Translations under genes and position numbers: made by a program
Part shown: in pieces, positions 54,801 to 63,136 of the stretch
Layout: every line of letters starts with the position of its first letter
How positions within the stretch are numbered: the stretch's first letter is position 1
Assembly (NCBI RefSeq): GCF_900156495.1
Contig: NZ_FTNT01000006.1
Span: forward strand, 124,001 to 188,000
Direction of reading: 5' to 3'
From: Williamsia sterculiae
GTDB lineage: Bacteria; Actinomycetota; Actinomycetes; Mycobacteriales; Mycobacteriaceae
Length of the DNA stretch: 64,000 nucleotides
The notes under the pieces: generated by a model
What the model saw: the letters and a program-made list of their open reading frames with translations, nothing else
Database searches by the model: none
Told to the model about the DNA's origin: nothing

Positions 54801-54968
54801 ATGCCCGAAGACAACGGTCACGCGACCGCAGACAATACCGATCAGCCAGGCCAACGGTCACTCCTGGGCCGTTTTCGCCACCCCGTATCTACCCGCCGCG
54901 CGAGGCGCCGTCATGTCGATGACCGCAGTGGCAACGAACAGAAGCCACACCCCTCTCGCGAGCCTTGA
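54801..54968 (+). CDS. Small basic-tailed protein
   Basis: 55 aa, ATG 54801 with GGAGGTGCTC directly upstream. Acidic head (MPEDNGHATADNTDQPG) and Arg-rich middle (RFRHPVSTRRARRRHVDDR). No family recognised; could be a decayed membrane protein whose helix is out of frame. Confidence 0.35.
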   Translation: MPEDNGHATADNTDQPGQRSLLGRFRHPVSTRRARRRHVDDRSGNEQKPHPSREP

Positions 54969-55145
54969 GGTTGCTCGTAGGCAACGCGTTTCAGATCGCG
55001 CGTGCGAATCCACTGGTCACTGTGCTAGCACGGATAGCGGGGTTGCTTCGCCACAGCGCAGACGCGTGAGTGCGGGGAACGAGCAGCGGCCGCCGACGCG
55101 ACGTCAAGGAGGAAGGGGCGTGACCCCGCGTCAGGTCGTGAATTC

Positions 55146-55424
55146 CTAGGCGGGCGTCGCGTCACCGGTGTGGCTGATTGGCGGTGCAGGTACGTCGAGC
55201 CGGGCATCGCATACCGCGCGCAACCGCGTCCAGGTCAGATCGTCAGCCCCAGCGGGACGTTGGCCTGACAGAAGCTGGCGCAGACGCAGGAAGAACACGC
55301 GCTCGGCGACCCCGAACTGCGTCCAGATGTCTTCGGGGGCGCCGCCGCCGAACGGCGCCCATCGGATCGCGAAGAAAACCATGTCGTGGCGATCTTTGAG
55401 CCAATCAGTATCTGGCACGTTCAT
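55146..55424 (-). CDS. DUF3263-like small protein, copy 2
   Basis: 92 aa from ATG 55424 (MNVPDTDWLKDRHD); ATG 55436 is an alternative. DMVFFAIRWAPFGGGAPEDIWTQFGVAERVFFLRLRQLL in outline aligns with copies 1 and 3. It is divergent from the RHSP copy 2. Confidence 0.6.
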   Translation of the reverse strand: MNVPDTDWLKDRHDMVFFAIRWAPFGGGAPEDIWTQFGVAERVFFLRLRQLLSGQRPAGADDLTWTRLRAVCDARLDVPAPPISHTGDATPA

Positions 55425-55713
55425 GATCGCAATCATGCCACCGCTGAGGAGATTTGCGCGTCGCGTTGAAGGACAGGGCCCTTCGACCGACAATGGTCTC
55501 GCCTTGCAGATCTGACTATTGGTTGGCCCGGTGATGCGGTGGTCTGGTGCTGGGGCCCGGGGTGTGTCAGGATGGTCGAGCCGACGTTGGTTCAGCCCGT
55601 CACAGCCGCCCAGCAGATCTGCTGGTCGCCGGTTCCTTCTCTTTTGTGCGCATTTGTCGCGGTCACTTGGTGAGGGATTCTGTTGTGTTCACATGGGAGA
55701 CAGGCTGCGGCAT

Positions 55714-55986
55714 ATGGACGTCGACGTCACGACTGTGGGTGTGATGGATCGCCGGCGCGGACGGCTCGTGCAGACCCCGCTAGGTATGAGTCGCAGCACA
55801 GGCCACCGACCCACAGCGATAGGCGACGCTGTGGTGGTGATCGGTGGTGACGGCAGTAGCCGCGCCGGCGTTGTGGTCGCCGTGCGACACAGTCCGATCA
55901 GTTACCTCGAGGTTGAACTCGTCGGCGGTGGTGGCAGAATCTCAATGCCGTTGTCGCACTTGCATCACTACCGTCTTCTGTCGTGA
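55714..55986 (+). CDS. Small 'RHSP'-motif protein, copy 2
   Basis: 90 aa from ATG 55714 (MDVDVTTVGVMDRR), aligned with copy 1; ATG 55693 is possible. Shared core: AIGDAVVVIGGDGSSRAGVVVAVRHSPISYLEVELV in outline, ending MPLSHLHHYRLLS. Predicted SH3-like barrel. Confidence 0.65.
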   Translation: MDVDVTTVGVMDRRRGRLVQTPLGMSRSTGHRPTAIGDAVVVIGGDGSSRAGVVVAVRHSPISYLEVELVGGGGRISMPLSHLHHYRLLS

Positions 55987-55993
55987 CAGTCAC

Positions 55994-56242
55994 ATGGGTT
56001 CTCCGATCGCACCAAAGAACCTTTCTACGGCCGATCAGCATGCCAGCGCATCCCCGGATCGTTGTGGCCCAACGAGCGTGGTGAATGTCGGAACGCGGCC
56101 CGCGCTACTGCTGCAGGCACCATGTGAGGACGGAAAGGCTCTGCCACACAGTCCCGCAAGCCCCGCATGCGTGCTGCTGACCACCATCGTTGCTCTCGCC
56201 CTAGACCGTGATCGGTCACCTCAGATGACTGGGTGCAGATGA
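55994..56242 (+). pseudogene. Eroded 'EDGKALPH'-motif protein, copy 2
   Basis: 82 codons. LLLQAPCEDGKALPHSP matches copy 1 (LLQALHEDGKALPHAA), and the following LLTTIVALAL matches LLTHIIQFGL. The N-terminal half is not recognisably related, so it looks degraded. It follows RHSP copy 2 in the same direction. Confidence 0.45.
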
Positions 56243-56310
56243 CGGCACCCGGCATTGCAGTAACTAACTGTTCGCAGGACGATGCCGCCGTAGCGGAAAG
56301 GTTAGGGTTC

Positions 56311-56614
56311 ATGAAACGAGATACGCCCACTCGGCGTCGTCTGCGCCGAGTTCGCTTGTTGGCTGTCACCAATTGGCTCGCCCTGTTCACTGCTGTGCTG
56401 GCCATCGCAGCATTGGCGTTGGCTATCGAAGCCGCGGCGAGCGATCAGGTCGTCACCGCGGCCACCGCTGTGGTTTTGTTTCGTGTCGGCCTGGGTCTTC
56501 GCTCACCTCACCCGACACATCGACCAGGACGCGGTGTTACGCGACCGGGAGCATCGACTGCAGCAGGCGATCTATCGCGACGTGTACCCCGCACGTAGGA
56601 CACGCGAAGGGTGA
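56311..56614 (+). pseudogene. Small membrane protein (family TM-R, copy 2), frameshifted
   Basis: Starts MKRDTPTRRRLRRVRLLAVTNW and matches copy 1 at 47433-47747 through the first helix. At about 56480-56484 (TTTTGTTTC) the frame shifts by one base; the next frame resumes VSAWVFAHLTRHIDQDAVL and ends RRTREG at 56614, matching the copy 1 tail. One extra base relative to copy 1 explains it. Either decayed or a sequencing error. Confidence 0.6.
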
Positions 56615-56792
56615 AAGTAGCGACAACCCGTGCACCACAGTGGCGGTCGGCAAGGCCGCAGACCAGATGATGGGGTCAGCCCGAGGGCACGTCGGCGATC
56701 TGGCCGGAATGCTTTGCGGAAATCACATCGGAGTGGATAGACGAACGGGACGCGGTGTCCCGGGTCGGCCAGAACTTGAAAGGAGATGGTGG

Positions 56793-57065
56793 ATGCGGTT
56801 GCCTGTGCATATGGAGCCTGTCGCTAAGGCGATGGCCACGGTCGCGGTTCGATTTCCGAACCGGTCACGGTTGGAGTTCGATGAGGACGGGGTGCTCGTC
56901 GACTGGCAAGAAATGACGTCGTCGGGGTGGGTCCGCAACTGCCCACCGGATTATCGGGTGTACGTCGTGGCCGGCGGCGCGGCGTTGCCCCTCATTCGCA
57001 GCTATCTTCTGCACCATGCGTTTGGTGGCGACGTCCCGGCCGTCGTGTCAGGGCTGACATCATGA
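56793..57065 (+). CDS. Small 'LVDWQ'-motif protein, copy 1
   Basis: 90 aa, ATG 56793 after AAAGGAGATGGTGG, a strong ribosome binding site. RLEFDEDGVLVDWQEMTSSGW in outline, then VYVVAGGAALPLIRSYLL. A related protein is at 62016-62414. Not a family I recognise. Confidence 0.6.
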   Translation: MRLPVHMEPVAKAMATVAVRFPNRSRLEFDEDGVLVDWQEMTSSGWVRNCPPDYRVYVVAGGAALPLIRSYLLHHAFGGDVPAVVSGLTS

Positions 57066-57284
57066 TTCGGCGATCGGCCCGGCTGGTGTGCCCGAGGTGG
57101 TTGACCTCCAGCCCGGGAAGGCACACTGGATAGCACGAGACTGTCGGACCCTGGGACCGATGGTCTCGTAGTTTCGAGGGGTTCTGACTAGCAGCCCCAG
57201 GAACGCCCGTCAGGTCCTCGCCCGCTTATTCACCGTGGGGCGAAGCCAACATCAGAAACCCGACCGTGCCCACCGCAGTGCATG

Positions 57285-58024
57285 TCAGGGCGCGGGGTGG
57301 TCGGCGTCGACGAGTTGCTGGGCGACCGTGGTCAGAGGAATGTTGGCGTCCTGGGACAACTTGCGCAGAATCTCGAACGCGTTGACCGCGTTGGTGTCAT
57401 AGCGTTCGATGATCATGCCCTTGGCCTGGCCGATGATGTCGCGCGAGGCCAGCGCGCTACGGAACTGCTCGCCTCGTCGGGCCGTGTTCAGCGCGATCGC
57501 GGCGTGCGCACCCAGGACCAGGGCGAGATCCTGGGCGGTCTCGTCGAATGCGTAAGGCGTCTCCGAATGCAGGTTCAACGCCCCCAGCTCCAGGTCGCTG
57601 GTGTACAGCTGAATGGACATACACGACCGGATGGGGGTGGAGGCGAGAACGGCGGCGGCGAACTCGGGCCATCGCTGCTCGGTGCGCAGGTCGTCGATGA
57701 CCACGGTGTGATGGGTCCACACCGCACTGAACACGGGCCATCGCCGTGCTCGTGCTGCAAGGCGTCGAACTCCTCGGCATATGGGCCGGTCGCCGCGGTC
57801 GATTCCAGCTCCGAGAGCTGATGGGGTCGGCGTTTAAGCACCAGAGTCACCGCGGCATGGTCGATACCGGGCAACCATCCCACCGCCGACATCGCCACGC
57901 TGTTGAGCACCTGCTGCGGGTCCGCCGCATTCTGCGTGGTTCCATGCACCTCTCGCGCCAACCGAGCGATCTCACGATGAATGTCGGCGATCTCGGACGC
58001 TGGCGGCGCCTCCTGCTCGGACAT
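57285..58024 (-). pseudogene. GAF-ANTAR regulator, frameshifted copy
   Basis: The frame from ATG 58024 reads MSEQEAPPASEIADIHREIA ... EHGDGPC, then loses frame at about 57736. The next frame continues FSAVWTHHTVVIDDL and carries the full ANTAR domain (SALASRDIIGQAKGMIIERYDTNAVNAF) to 57285. One base is missing relative to the intact copy at 52667. Similarity between the two is high throughout. Could be genuine decay or a sequencing error. Confidence 0.75.
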
Positions 58025-58301
58025 CACATATCCTGCCGTCGCACATGTCGACCACGCCGATGACGGATCGGCGATCCCACCGGATGCGCGGTCGATCCTG
58101 CTCACAGTCTGAACAGGCAATAGATCCACCGTAGTCGATCACCGGGCGTTGGTCCCTACGCTCATCGCTATCACAAGCCTCGCGTTTATCGCGACGAGGA
58201 GCCCCCGCCACGCGCAACCAACAAGCGGTGGTGGCGGGCGGCAGCGTCGTCCCTGGGCGCCAGCAGCTCGTCAACGAGGACGTGCGTGGGCTTGGGGTGC
58301 A

Positions 58302-58598
58302 TCACCGTGAATGATCGTCTGTGCTATGCATTCGGAGGCGCTGACTTGCAATATTGCGGAGTAGGTCTAGCTGTGCACTAGACAGTGTGCTGGGCGGCGG
58401 GTCTTTGAGAGTGTCGAGCAGTCTGGTGAAAAACGTTGTGTCATCCACCATGAACTGACGTGTGATCGTGTCCGTCGGGCCGCATCCACGGCGCACCCAA
58501 TCGGCTGCGGCACCGATCACGCGCGAGTCCTCGGACCTGGGATAGGGGGTCGTAGTCGACCTTTCGTCGACTTCGGCAGCCCGCCTCTGGTGTCGCAC
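58302..58598 (-). CDS. DUF3263-like small protein, copy 3
   Basis: 98 aa from GTG 58598; the start is uncertain. DSRVIGAAADWVRRGCGPTDTITRQFMVDDTTFFTRLLDTL in outline aligns with copies 1 and 2. Last gene of a leftward series of small genes. Confidence 0.55.
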   Translation of the reverse strand: MRHQRRAAEVDERSTTTPYPRSEDSRVIGAAADWVRRGCGPTDTITRQFMVDDTTFFTRLLDTLKDPPPSTLSSAQLDLLRNIASQRLRMHSTDDHSR

Positions 58599-58642
58599 AC
58601 GGCCGACGAACCCGCAACGGCACGGACCGGATTGCGGACGCT

Positions 58643-58831
58643 TCACGCTGTGGCGGCGATCGTGATACTCACTGCGGTGAGCACCATTGCGAACGTTAGC
58701 GCCAGCGCCACGAGCTTCATGTTGACGACGTCTCCGCGCGTCACGGCGCCCTGATGGGCGATGGTCGACACAGAATGGGGTCGCGGCGGCTGGGTTGGGG
58801 CGGAGTTCAGAGTGCGGGTTGTGTTGGTCAT
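58643..58831 (-). CDS. Small C-terminally anchored membrane peptide
   Basis: 62 aa. Soluble N-terminal ~38 residues, then one helix (LVALALTFAMVLTAVSITIA) at the C-terminus. ATG 58831 is preceded by AGGAAGGCGG. No family recognised. Confidence 0.5.
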   Translation of the reverse strand: MTNTTRTLNSAPTQPPRPHSVSTIAHQGAVTRGDVVNMKLVALALTFAMVLTAVSITIAATA

Positions 58832-59139
58832 ATCGGTGCCGCCTTCCTGGTGACATTGCTGTTCTCGGGGTCGGGGGGATTTTGGTGTCGGTGTATTGAC
58901 GGGAGCCGACAGCGCGTGTCGGGAGACGTCGTCGACGTCCCGGCAGGGTCAGTGCTGCAGCGGTGCATTAGTCCGTGCCCGCGTGACAGGTGGCCTCTGC
59001 CAGCGAGGCGGCTAGCCGCCGGTTGACGTGAGATCCTGGAAGCCCAAGGCCATCTCCTCCTGCAAGGTATTGAAGGCGCGGGCAATGCCACAGTGACAGC
59101 GTTGCAGGATCATTCCCCGCCATTCGGCGGGCGGTCTGA

Positions 59140-59472
59140 TCATGCCACCATGTGGGATATGACTCCTACTACCGCGGCGATGAACATCAGCAGCAACAAC
59201 ACCACCCCAACCAGCGCCGCCCTCGCGGGGAGTACCAACCGCTGTGGAGAACGCTGTGGTGTCTGTGATCGCATGCTCGTCTGACCAGAATCGGGAGGTG
59301 TCGCACCCGGTGTCACACCGCCGCCGGCGTCGAGGTCTGCGTCTTCGGCCGAATCGCCTGGACCTGTCACGGCCGCTACATGCGGCCGCGACATGACCCT
59401 TTCCCACCACTGACGACGCGGGCTGGGCGTGGGCCACAGGACATCGGGTTGCGACGTGGGCTTGTCAGTCAT
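59140..59472 (-). CDS. Small C-terminally anchored membrane protein
   Basis: 110 aa. Polar N-terminal ~80 residues, then a single helix (ALVGVVLLLLMFIAAVVGVI). Its start overlaps the stop of the upstream 83-aa gene (ATGA). No family recognised. Confidence 0.6.
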   Translation of the reverse strand: MTDKPTSQPDVLWPTPSPRRQWWERVMSRPHVAAVTGPGDSAEDADLDAGGGVTPGATPPDSGQTSMRSQTPQRSPQRLVLPARAALVGVVLLLLMFIAAVVGVISHMVA

Positions 59473-59720
59473 GAGCTCCCGGCTCCGCCGAGTCGTGTCT
59501 GCAACAGTCGTTTGCCGGTCTCGGCGGCACGGATGTTGTTGTGCTGAGCCCGCGTGAAGTGGTCGACCGCTTCGGCGTCGCCGTCGCGCTCGGCGTCAAC
59601 GACGAAAGTCTGCGACTGCAGCACATTATGCAGGCTCTGTCGAACAAACACGATAGGGGTGTAGCTATTGTCGGTCGCCCCGGTCATGCGACCAGGCTCG
59701 GCAAGATGTTGTGACGTCAT
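59469..59720 (-). CDS. Small soluble protein
   Basis: 83 aa from ATG 59720 (GAGAGGACGG upstream). SYTPIVFVRQSLHNVLQSQTFVVDAERDGDAEAVDHF in outline; helical, soluble. Coupled by overlap to the 110-aa membrane protein, so the two may interact. Confidence 0.5.
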   Translation of the reverse strand: MTSQHLAEPGRMTGATDNSYTPIVFVRQSLHNVLQSQTFVVDAERDGDAEAVDHFTRAQHNNIRAAETGKRLLQTRLGGAGSS

Positions 59721-59844
59721 GGATTCACCGTCCTCTCTGAAATACCCAACCGTTGTGGTGCACGGGTAACGCCGCAGCCCCGGCAATATCCTCGGTTGTC
59801 GTGCGGGCAAACGAATGTGCTTGCCTTGCACGCAGCAACGGGTT

Positions 59845-60090
59845 CTAGGTCCAGACCTGTGACATCGGTATCGGGACGCGGGTACGTGATCCGCTGACCT
59901 CTACTTCGACGAACGGCATCGGACTGTGACGGATGGCCGCTACCACGCCGCCGCGTGGCCGACCGTCGGCCAGAGCAAGGTCGACCTGGTCGCCCACCGC
60001 GATCGGCGCGGATACCGGTCCTTGCCCGGTGACGGTGCGAAGTGCCCGTGGCCAGCGACGTGTCCTGTGACCCCACGAATGTGCTGTCAT
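59845..60090 (-). CDS. Small 'RHSP'-motif protein, copy 3
   Basis: 81 aa from ATG 60090. Core VGDQVDLALADGRPRGGVVAAIRHSPMPFVEVEV in outline aligns with copies 1 and 2. First gene of the leftward small-gene series ending in DUF3263-like copy 3. Confidence 0.65.
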   Translation of the reverse strand: MTAHSWGHRTRRWPRALRTVTGQGPVSAPIAVGDQVDLALADGRPRGGVVAAIRHSPMPFVEVEVSGSRTRVPIPMSQVWT

Positions 60091-60712
60091 CGCATCCCCT
60101 TCCAGCAGGGCCGCATCACCACGACCACCTGACCGACCACCCGAAAACGGGAGCGGCCACGGTCATCGGCAATGAGAGACCCACACGGAGAAGTAGAAGA
60201 CCGTCCGCCCCGGCGTAGCGACGCATCTGCACAGAGGAGGAACGAACGGCATGTACCGGTACCCGTACGTTTCGGGAGATAGCTTCGTGAACGCTGAACT
60301 ATTACCGGATCACTCCACTGTTCCATACTCGCATCCCACACACCAGGGGCCGATATTCGCCGCTGTCTGAGCGACCGCCTGTGTTGCCGCTATCCGAACC
60401 CGACCCCCGATGCTGGCGAGGGCGCGAGGCTAGACCAACTGCTCGAAGCCATCCGGGCCGAGCCTGGAGAAGTCGTAGGTCATCACCACAAGCCCAGTTC
60501 GGGCCCGGAGAACTGAGTGTCGGGCGCTACTGCTCAGACGCTTGCCGCACGCTCTGGGGGCCGTGGCGGTTTGCGCGCGAGACCCATCGCATTTGACAGG
60601 GCCGTCCAGGCCGCAGTACATCGGCGTCCTCTGCCCCCGCGGGCGAGGTGAGGGACCGATCACTGCCCCATTGAGTCCCAGCCCCACGGAATCCACAGCT
60701 GTTGCCGTACTG
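60091..60712. other. Intergenic region with a gene fragment
   Basis: Apart from the nuclease-like fragment at 60430-60483, no convincing gene. A minus-strand frame ending at 60087 overlaps the RHSP start but shows no domain. Confidence 0.35.
60430..60483 (-). pseudogene. N-terminal fragment of a restriction-nuclease/NTPase-like protein
   Basis: 17 codons, MTYDFSRLGPDGFEQLV then TAG. The sequence resembles the start of actinobacterial proteins with an N-terminal restriction-endonuclease-like domain (YDFSRLxPxxFExLV). Everything downstream is lost, pointing to a deleted defence-type gene. Confidence 0.35.
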
Positions 60713-62089
60713 TCACGCCTTCGACGTTCTGCGTAGCTTGGTGTTGACGAATTCGCCCATGCCCCAACGCCCCAACTCGCGGCCGAAGCCTGAGCGCTTG
60801 ACGCCGCCGAACGGCAGCCCTGGCAGGGTGGTGCCGTGCTCGTTCACATACGCCATGCCGACCTCGAGTCGGTCGGCCACAGCCTGTGCAGTCTGGAGAT
60901 CGGAACCCCACACCGAACCACTGAGTCCGAACGAGACGTCATTGGCGAGCCGGACGGCGTCATCGACGGACTCCGCCCGGTAGATCATGGCCACCGGACC
61001 GAATATCTCCTCGGAGTACGCGTCCATCTCTGGGGTGATTTCGGTGAGTACTGCAGGCCGCATGAAGGCACCGTCTCCGTCGAGCGGTGAGCCGCCGATG
61101 TGCAGGGTCGCACCCTGATCGACAGCAGTACGAACCTGGTCGACGACGGTGTCGCGCGCATCGACCGACGATAGTGGGCCGAGGTCGGTGTCGGAGTCAG
61201 CCGGGTCGCCGATGGTGACCGCCTCGAATGCCTTCACCACCTCTGTCAGGAAATCGTCGTAGTACTTGTCCAGCACGATGAACCGCTTGGGCGAGTTGCA
61301 TGCCTGACCGGTGTTCGACAGGCGGGCAGTGGCCGCCGTCTGCGCGACCGAGGCGACGTCGTCGGTGCTGAGCACGATGAACGGGTCCGAACCACCCAGT
61401 TCGAGGACCGCCTTTGTGAGGTTGCGTGCCGCGGTCTCGGCGACCGACGCCCCGGCCTTTTCGCTGCCGGTGAGCGAGACTCCATGCACTCGAGGATCGG
61501 CGATCATGTCCGCGACCTGATCCGAGCTGGCGTAGACGTTGATGTATGCGTCCTCGGGCACCCCGGCGTCGTGCAGTATCTCGGCCATCAACGCCGACGA
61601 CGCCGCGCAGATACCCGCGTGCTTGAGGATGATCGTGTTGCCGGCCATCAGATTGGGAGCCACGAAGCGGGCTACTTGGTAATACGGGAAATTCCACGGC
61701 ATCACTCCCACCAGCGGTCCCACCGGCACGGTCTGCACAATCGACTCCTGGGCGCCTTGCGGGTCCAGCGGCTCGTCGGCGAGCAGATCGGGACCGTGGT
61801 CGGCGTACCAGCGGTAGATCGACGCGGCCAGTCTCACCTCGCCCTCCGATTCCGCGAGTGGTTTACCCATCTCGGTGGTGATGGCCTGGGCGAGCTCGTC
61901 GGATCGCTCCTCGTAGATCTCGGCCGTGCGACGCAACGCGGACGCCCGCGCAGTCGGGTCCAGCGCCCGCCACGAAACGAACGCCCTCGCGGACCGCGAG
62001 AGCACCGCATCTACGTCACTGTCGGTCAGCGAGTCGAACTCGCGCTGAGTGCGGCCGGTCGCGGGGTTGAATGTCACATACGAACTCAT
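60713..62089 (-). CDS. NAD(P)-dependent aldehyde dehydrogenase, succinate-semialdehyde type
   Basis: 458 aa. FNPATGRTQREFDSLTDSDVDAVL start; VMPWNFPYYQVARF, catalytic Glu in ELGGSDPFIVL, catalytic Cys in NTGQACNSPKRFIVL, and the C-terminal FGLSGSVWGSD and GGVKRSGFGRELG. Closest by motif to succinate-semialdehyde dehydrogenases; substrate not certain. A general aldehyde-scavenging role fits the nearby alcohol dehydrogenase. Confidence 0.93.
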   Translation of the reverse strand: MSSYVTFNPATGRTQREFDSLTDSDVDAVLSRSARAFVSWRALDPTARASALRRTAEIYEERSDELAQAITTEMGKPLAESEGEVRLAASIYRWYADHGPDLLADEPLDPQGAQESIVQTVPVGPLVGVMPWNFPYYQVARFVAPNLMAGNTIILKHAGICAASSALMAEILHDAGVPEDAYINVYASSDQVADMIADPRVHGVSLTGSEKAGASVAETAARNLTKAVLELGGSDPFIVLSTDDVASVAQTAATARLSNTGQACNSPKRFIVLDKYYDDFLTEVVKAFEAVTIGDPADSDTDLGPLSSVDARDTVVDQVRTAVDQGATLHIGGSPLDGDGAFMRPAVLTEITPEMDAYSEEIFGPVAMIYRAESVDDAVRLANDVSFGLSGSVWGSDLQTAQAVADRLEVGMAYVNEHGTTLPGLPFGGVKRSGFGRELGRWGMGEFVNTKLRRTSKA

Positions 62090-62414
62090 GTGGTGTCTCT
62101 TTCGTCAGGAAGAGCCATTGTTGCTCAACGACGTTGCAACAATGGCGATTGGCGCCCCCGGCGAACACGTGTACACACTGTTGAGGTGTGGTGTTGTTCG
62201 CCCAGGTGTCGGAGTCGATGTCCTGCCAGTCAACGAGAAGTCCGTCGGCGTCGAACGCCAACCAGCTGTGATTGGCGTGCATTGTCGTCTCGCGGGCTAT
62301 GCGCTCGATTTTGTCGAACGCTTCCGTGCCCATAACCGCGTGGCTCGGCAGTTCAGTGGTCGGCTCCAGCCAGCCGACAGGTTGATCGTGTCGCTGCGAG
62401 GGGCGGGCCTTCAT
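62016..62414 (-). CDS. Small 'LVDWQ'-motif protein, copy 2
   Basis: About 132 aa from ATG 62414; ATG 62333 is an alternative. WLAFDADGLLVDWQDIDSDTW and VHVFAGGANRH align with copy 1. The 3' end overlaps the start of the aldehyde dehydrogenase gene by 74 bases in another frame, so the true stop may have been lost or the tail is an extension. Confidence 0.5.
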   Translation of the reverse strand: MKARPSQRHDQPVGWLEPTTELPSHAVMGTEAFDKIERIARETTMHANHSWLAFDADGLLVDWQDIDSDTWANNTTPQQCVHVFAGGANRHCCNVVEQQWLFLTKETPHEFVCDIQPRDRPHSARVRLADRQ

Positions 62415-63136
62415 GTCCGTCACCACCTGAGACGCGAGGGAGAGCGGCCAGCTCAACAATGCTTCACCGCAACATATTTACGACTGTTGATGGCAGCTCT
62501 TCGTTGACCGGAACAGTCGAATGCGGATGGCAGATCCTCAACCTCTCCGCCCACTCAGTGTTCCACGATTGTCGTTCAGTGGCCACCCCCCCCCGGCACC
62601 CGGCCGGCCCTGTTGACGGCTGGTGAGTGGCCACTGCTCATTCCCATCGCTGTCGTCGCGGCCATAGCCATCCTGTTCGCAGCCACGGCCATCGGGGTCA
62701 TCGTGTTCACTCTCGCCCGCTGACACCGTGGTAGCGCGTGTACGCCACCACGGGTGATGGACTGTATGGTCAGGTGGGGACTCGGCGGTTGCGGCGGCGA
62801 CATCAACCGCGCGCGAGCGATGGTCGTTTCCAGTCGATGCTGCTTGACGGTGGCGTCGGTGGCATGGATCTCGTACGGTCGCTACCAACAGATGTTCCCT
62901 CGTTAAGGCCCTGAGCGAGGCACAGCTCTTCGCTGCTCAGGAGGTCGATGAGAAATGATGGCCCGCCATTTGCTTGGTCCCATCAGCACCCACGCTGCGT
63001 CCCGCTCGTCGGTTGTCGTACGACCCCAAGAGCATGACCTCATCGGAATGCGCCTCGACGGAGAGCGCACCGCCGGTAATCGTGCCGCGACAAGTTCGAC
63101 GAAAATGTCTGCACGTTCGCAACGACGGGCGCGCCA
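62415..63136. other. Intergenic region with poly-C tract and possible small membrane peptide
   Basis: 722 bases. At 62586-62594 is a run of nine C. Just after it, on the plus strand, a frame encodes a one-helix peptide (about 62613-62722, IPIAVVAAIAILFAATAIG) that would be joined to a GTG at 62579 if the run were eight C. Otherwise no gene recognised. Confidence 0.35.

Noticed and set aside
60087-60341. An 84-codon minus-strand frame overlapping the RHSP copy 3 start by ATGA.
   Set aside because: The overlap looked like coupling, but the protein is basic and low-complexity with no family, and no ribosome binding site was seen.
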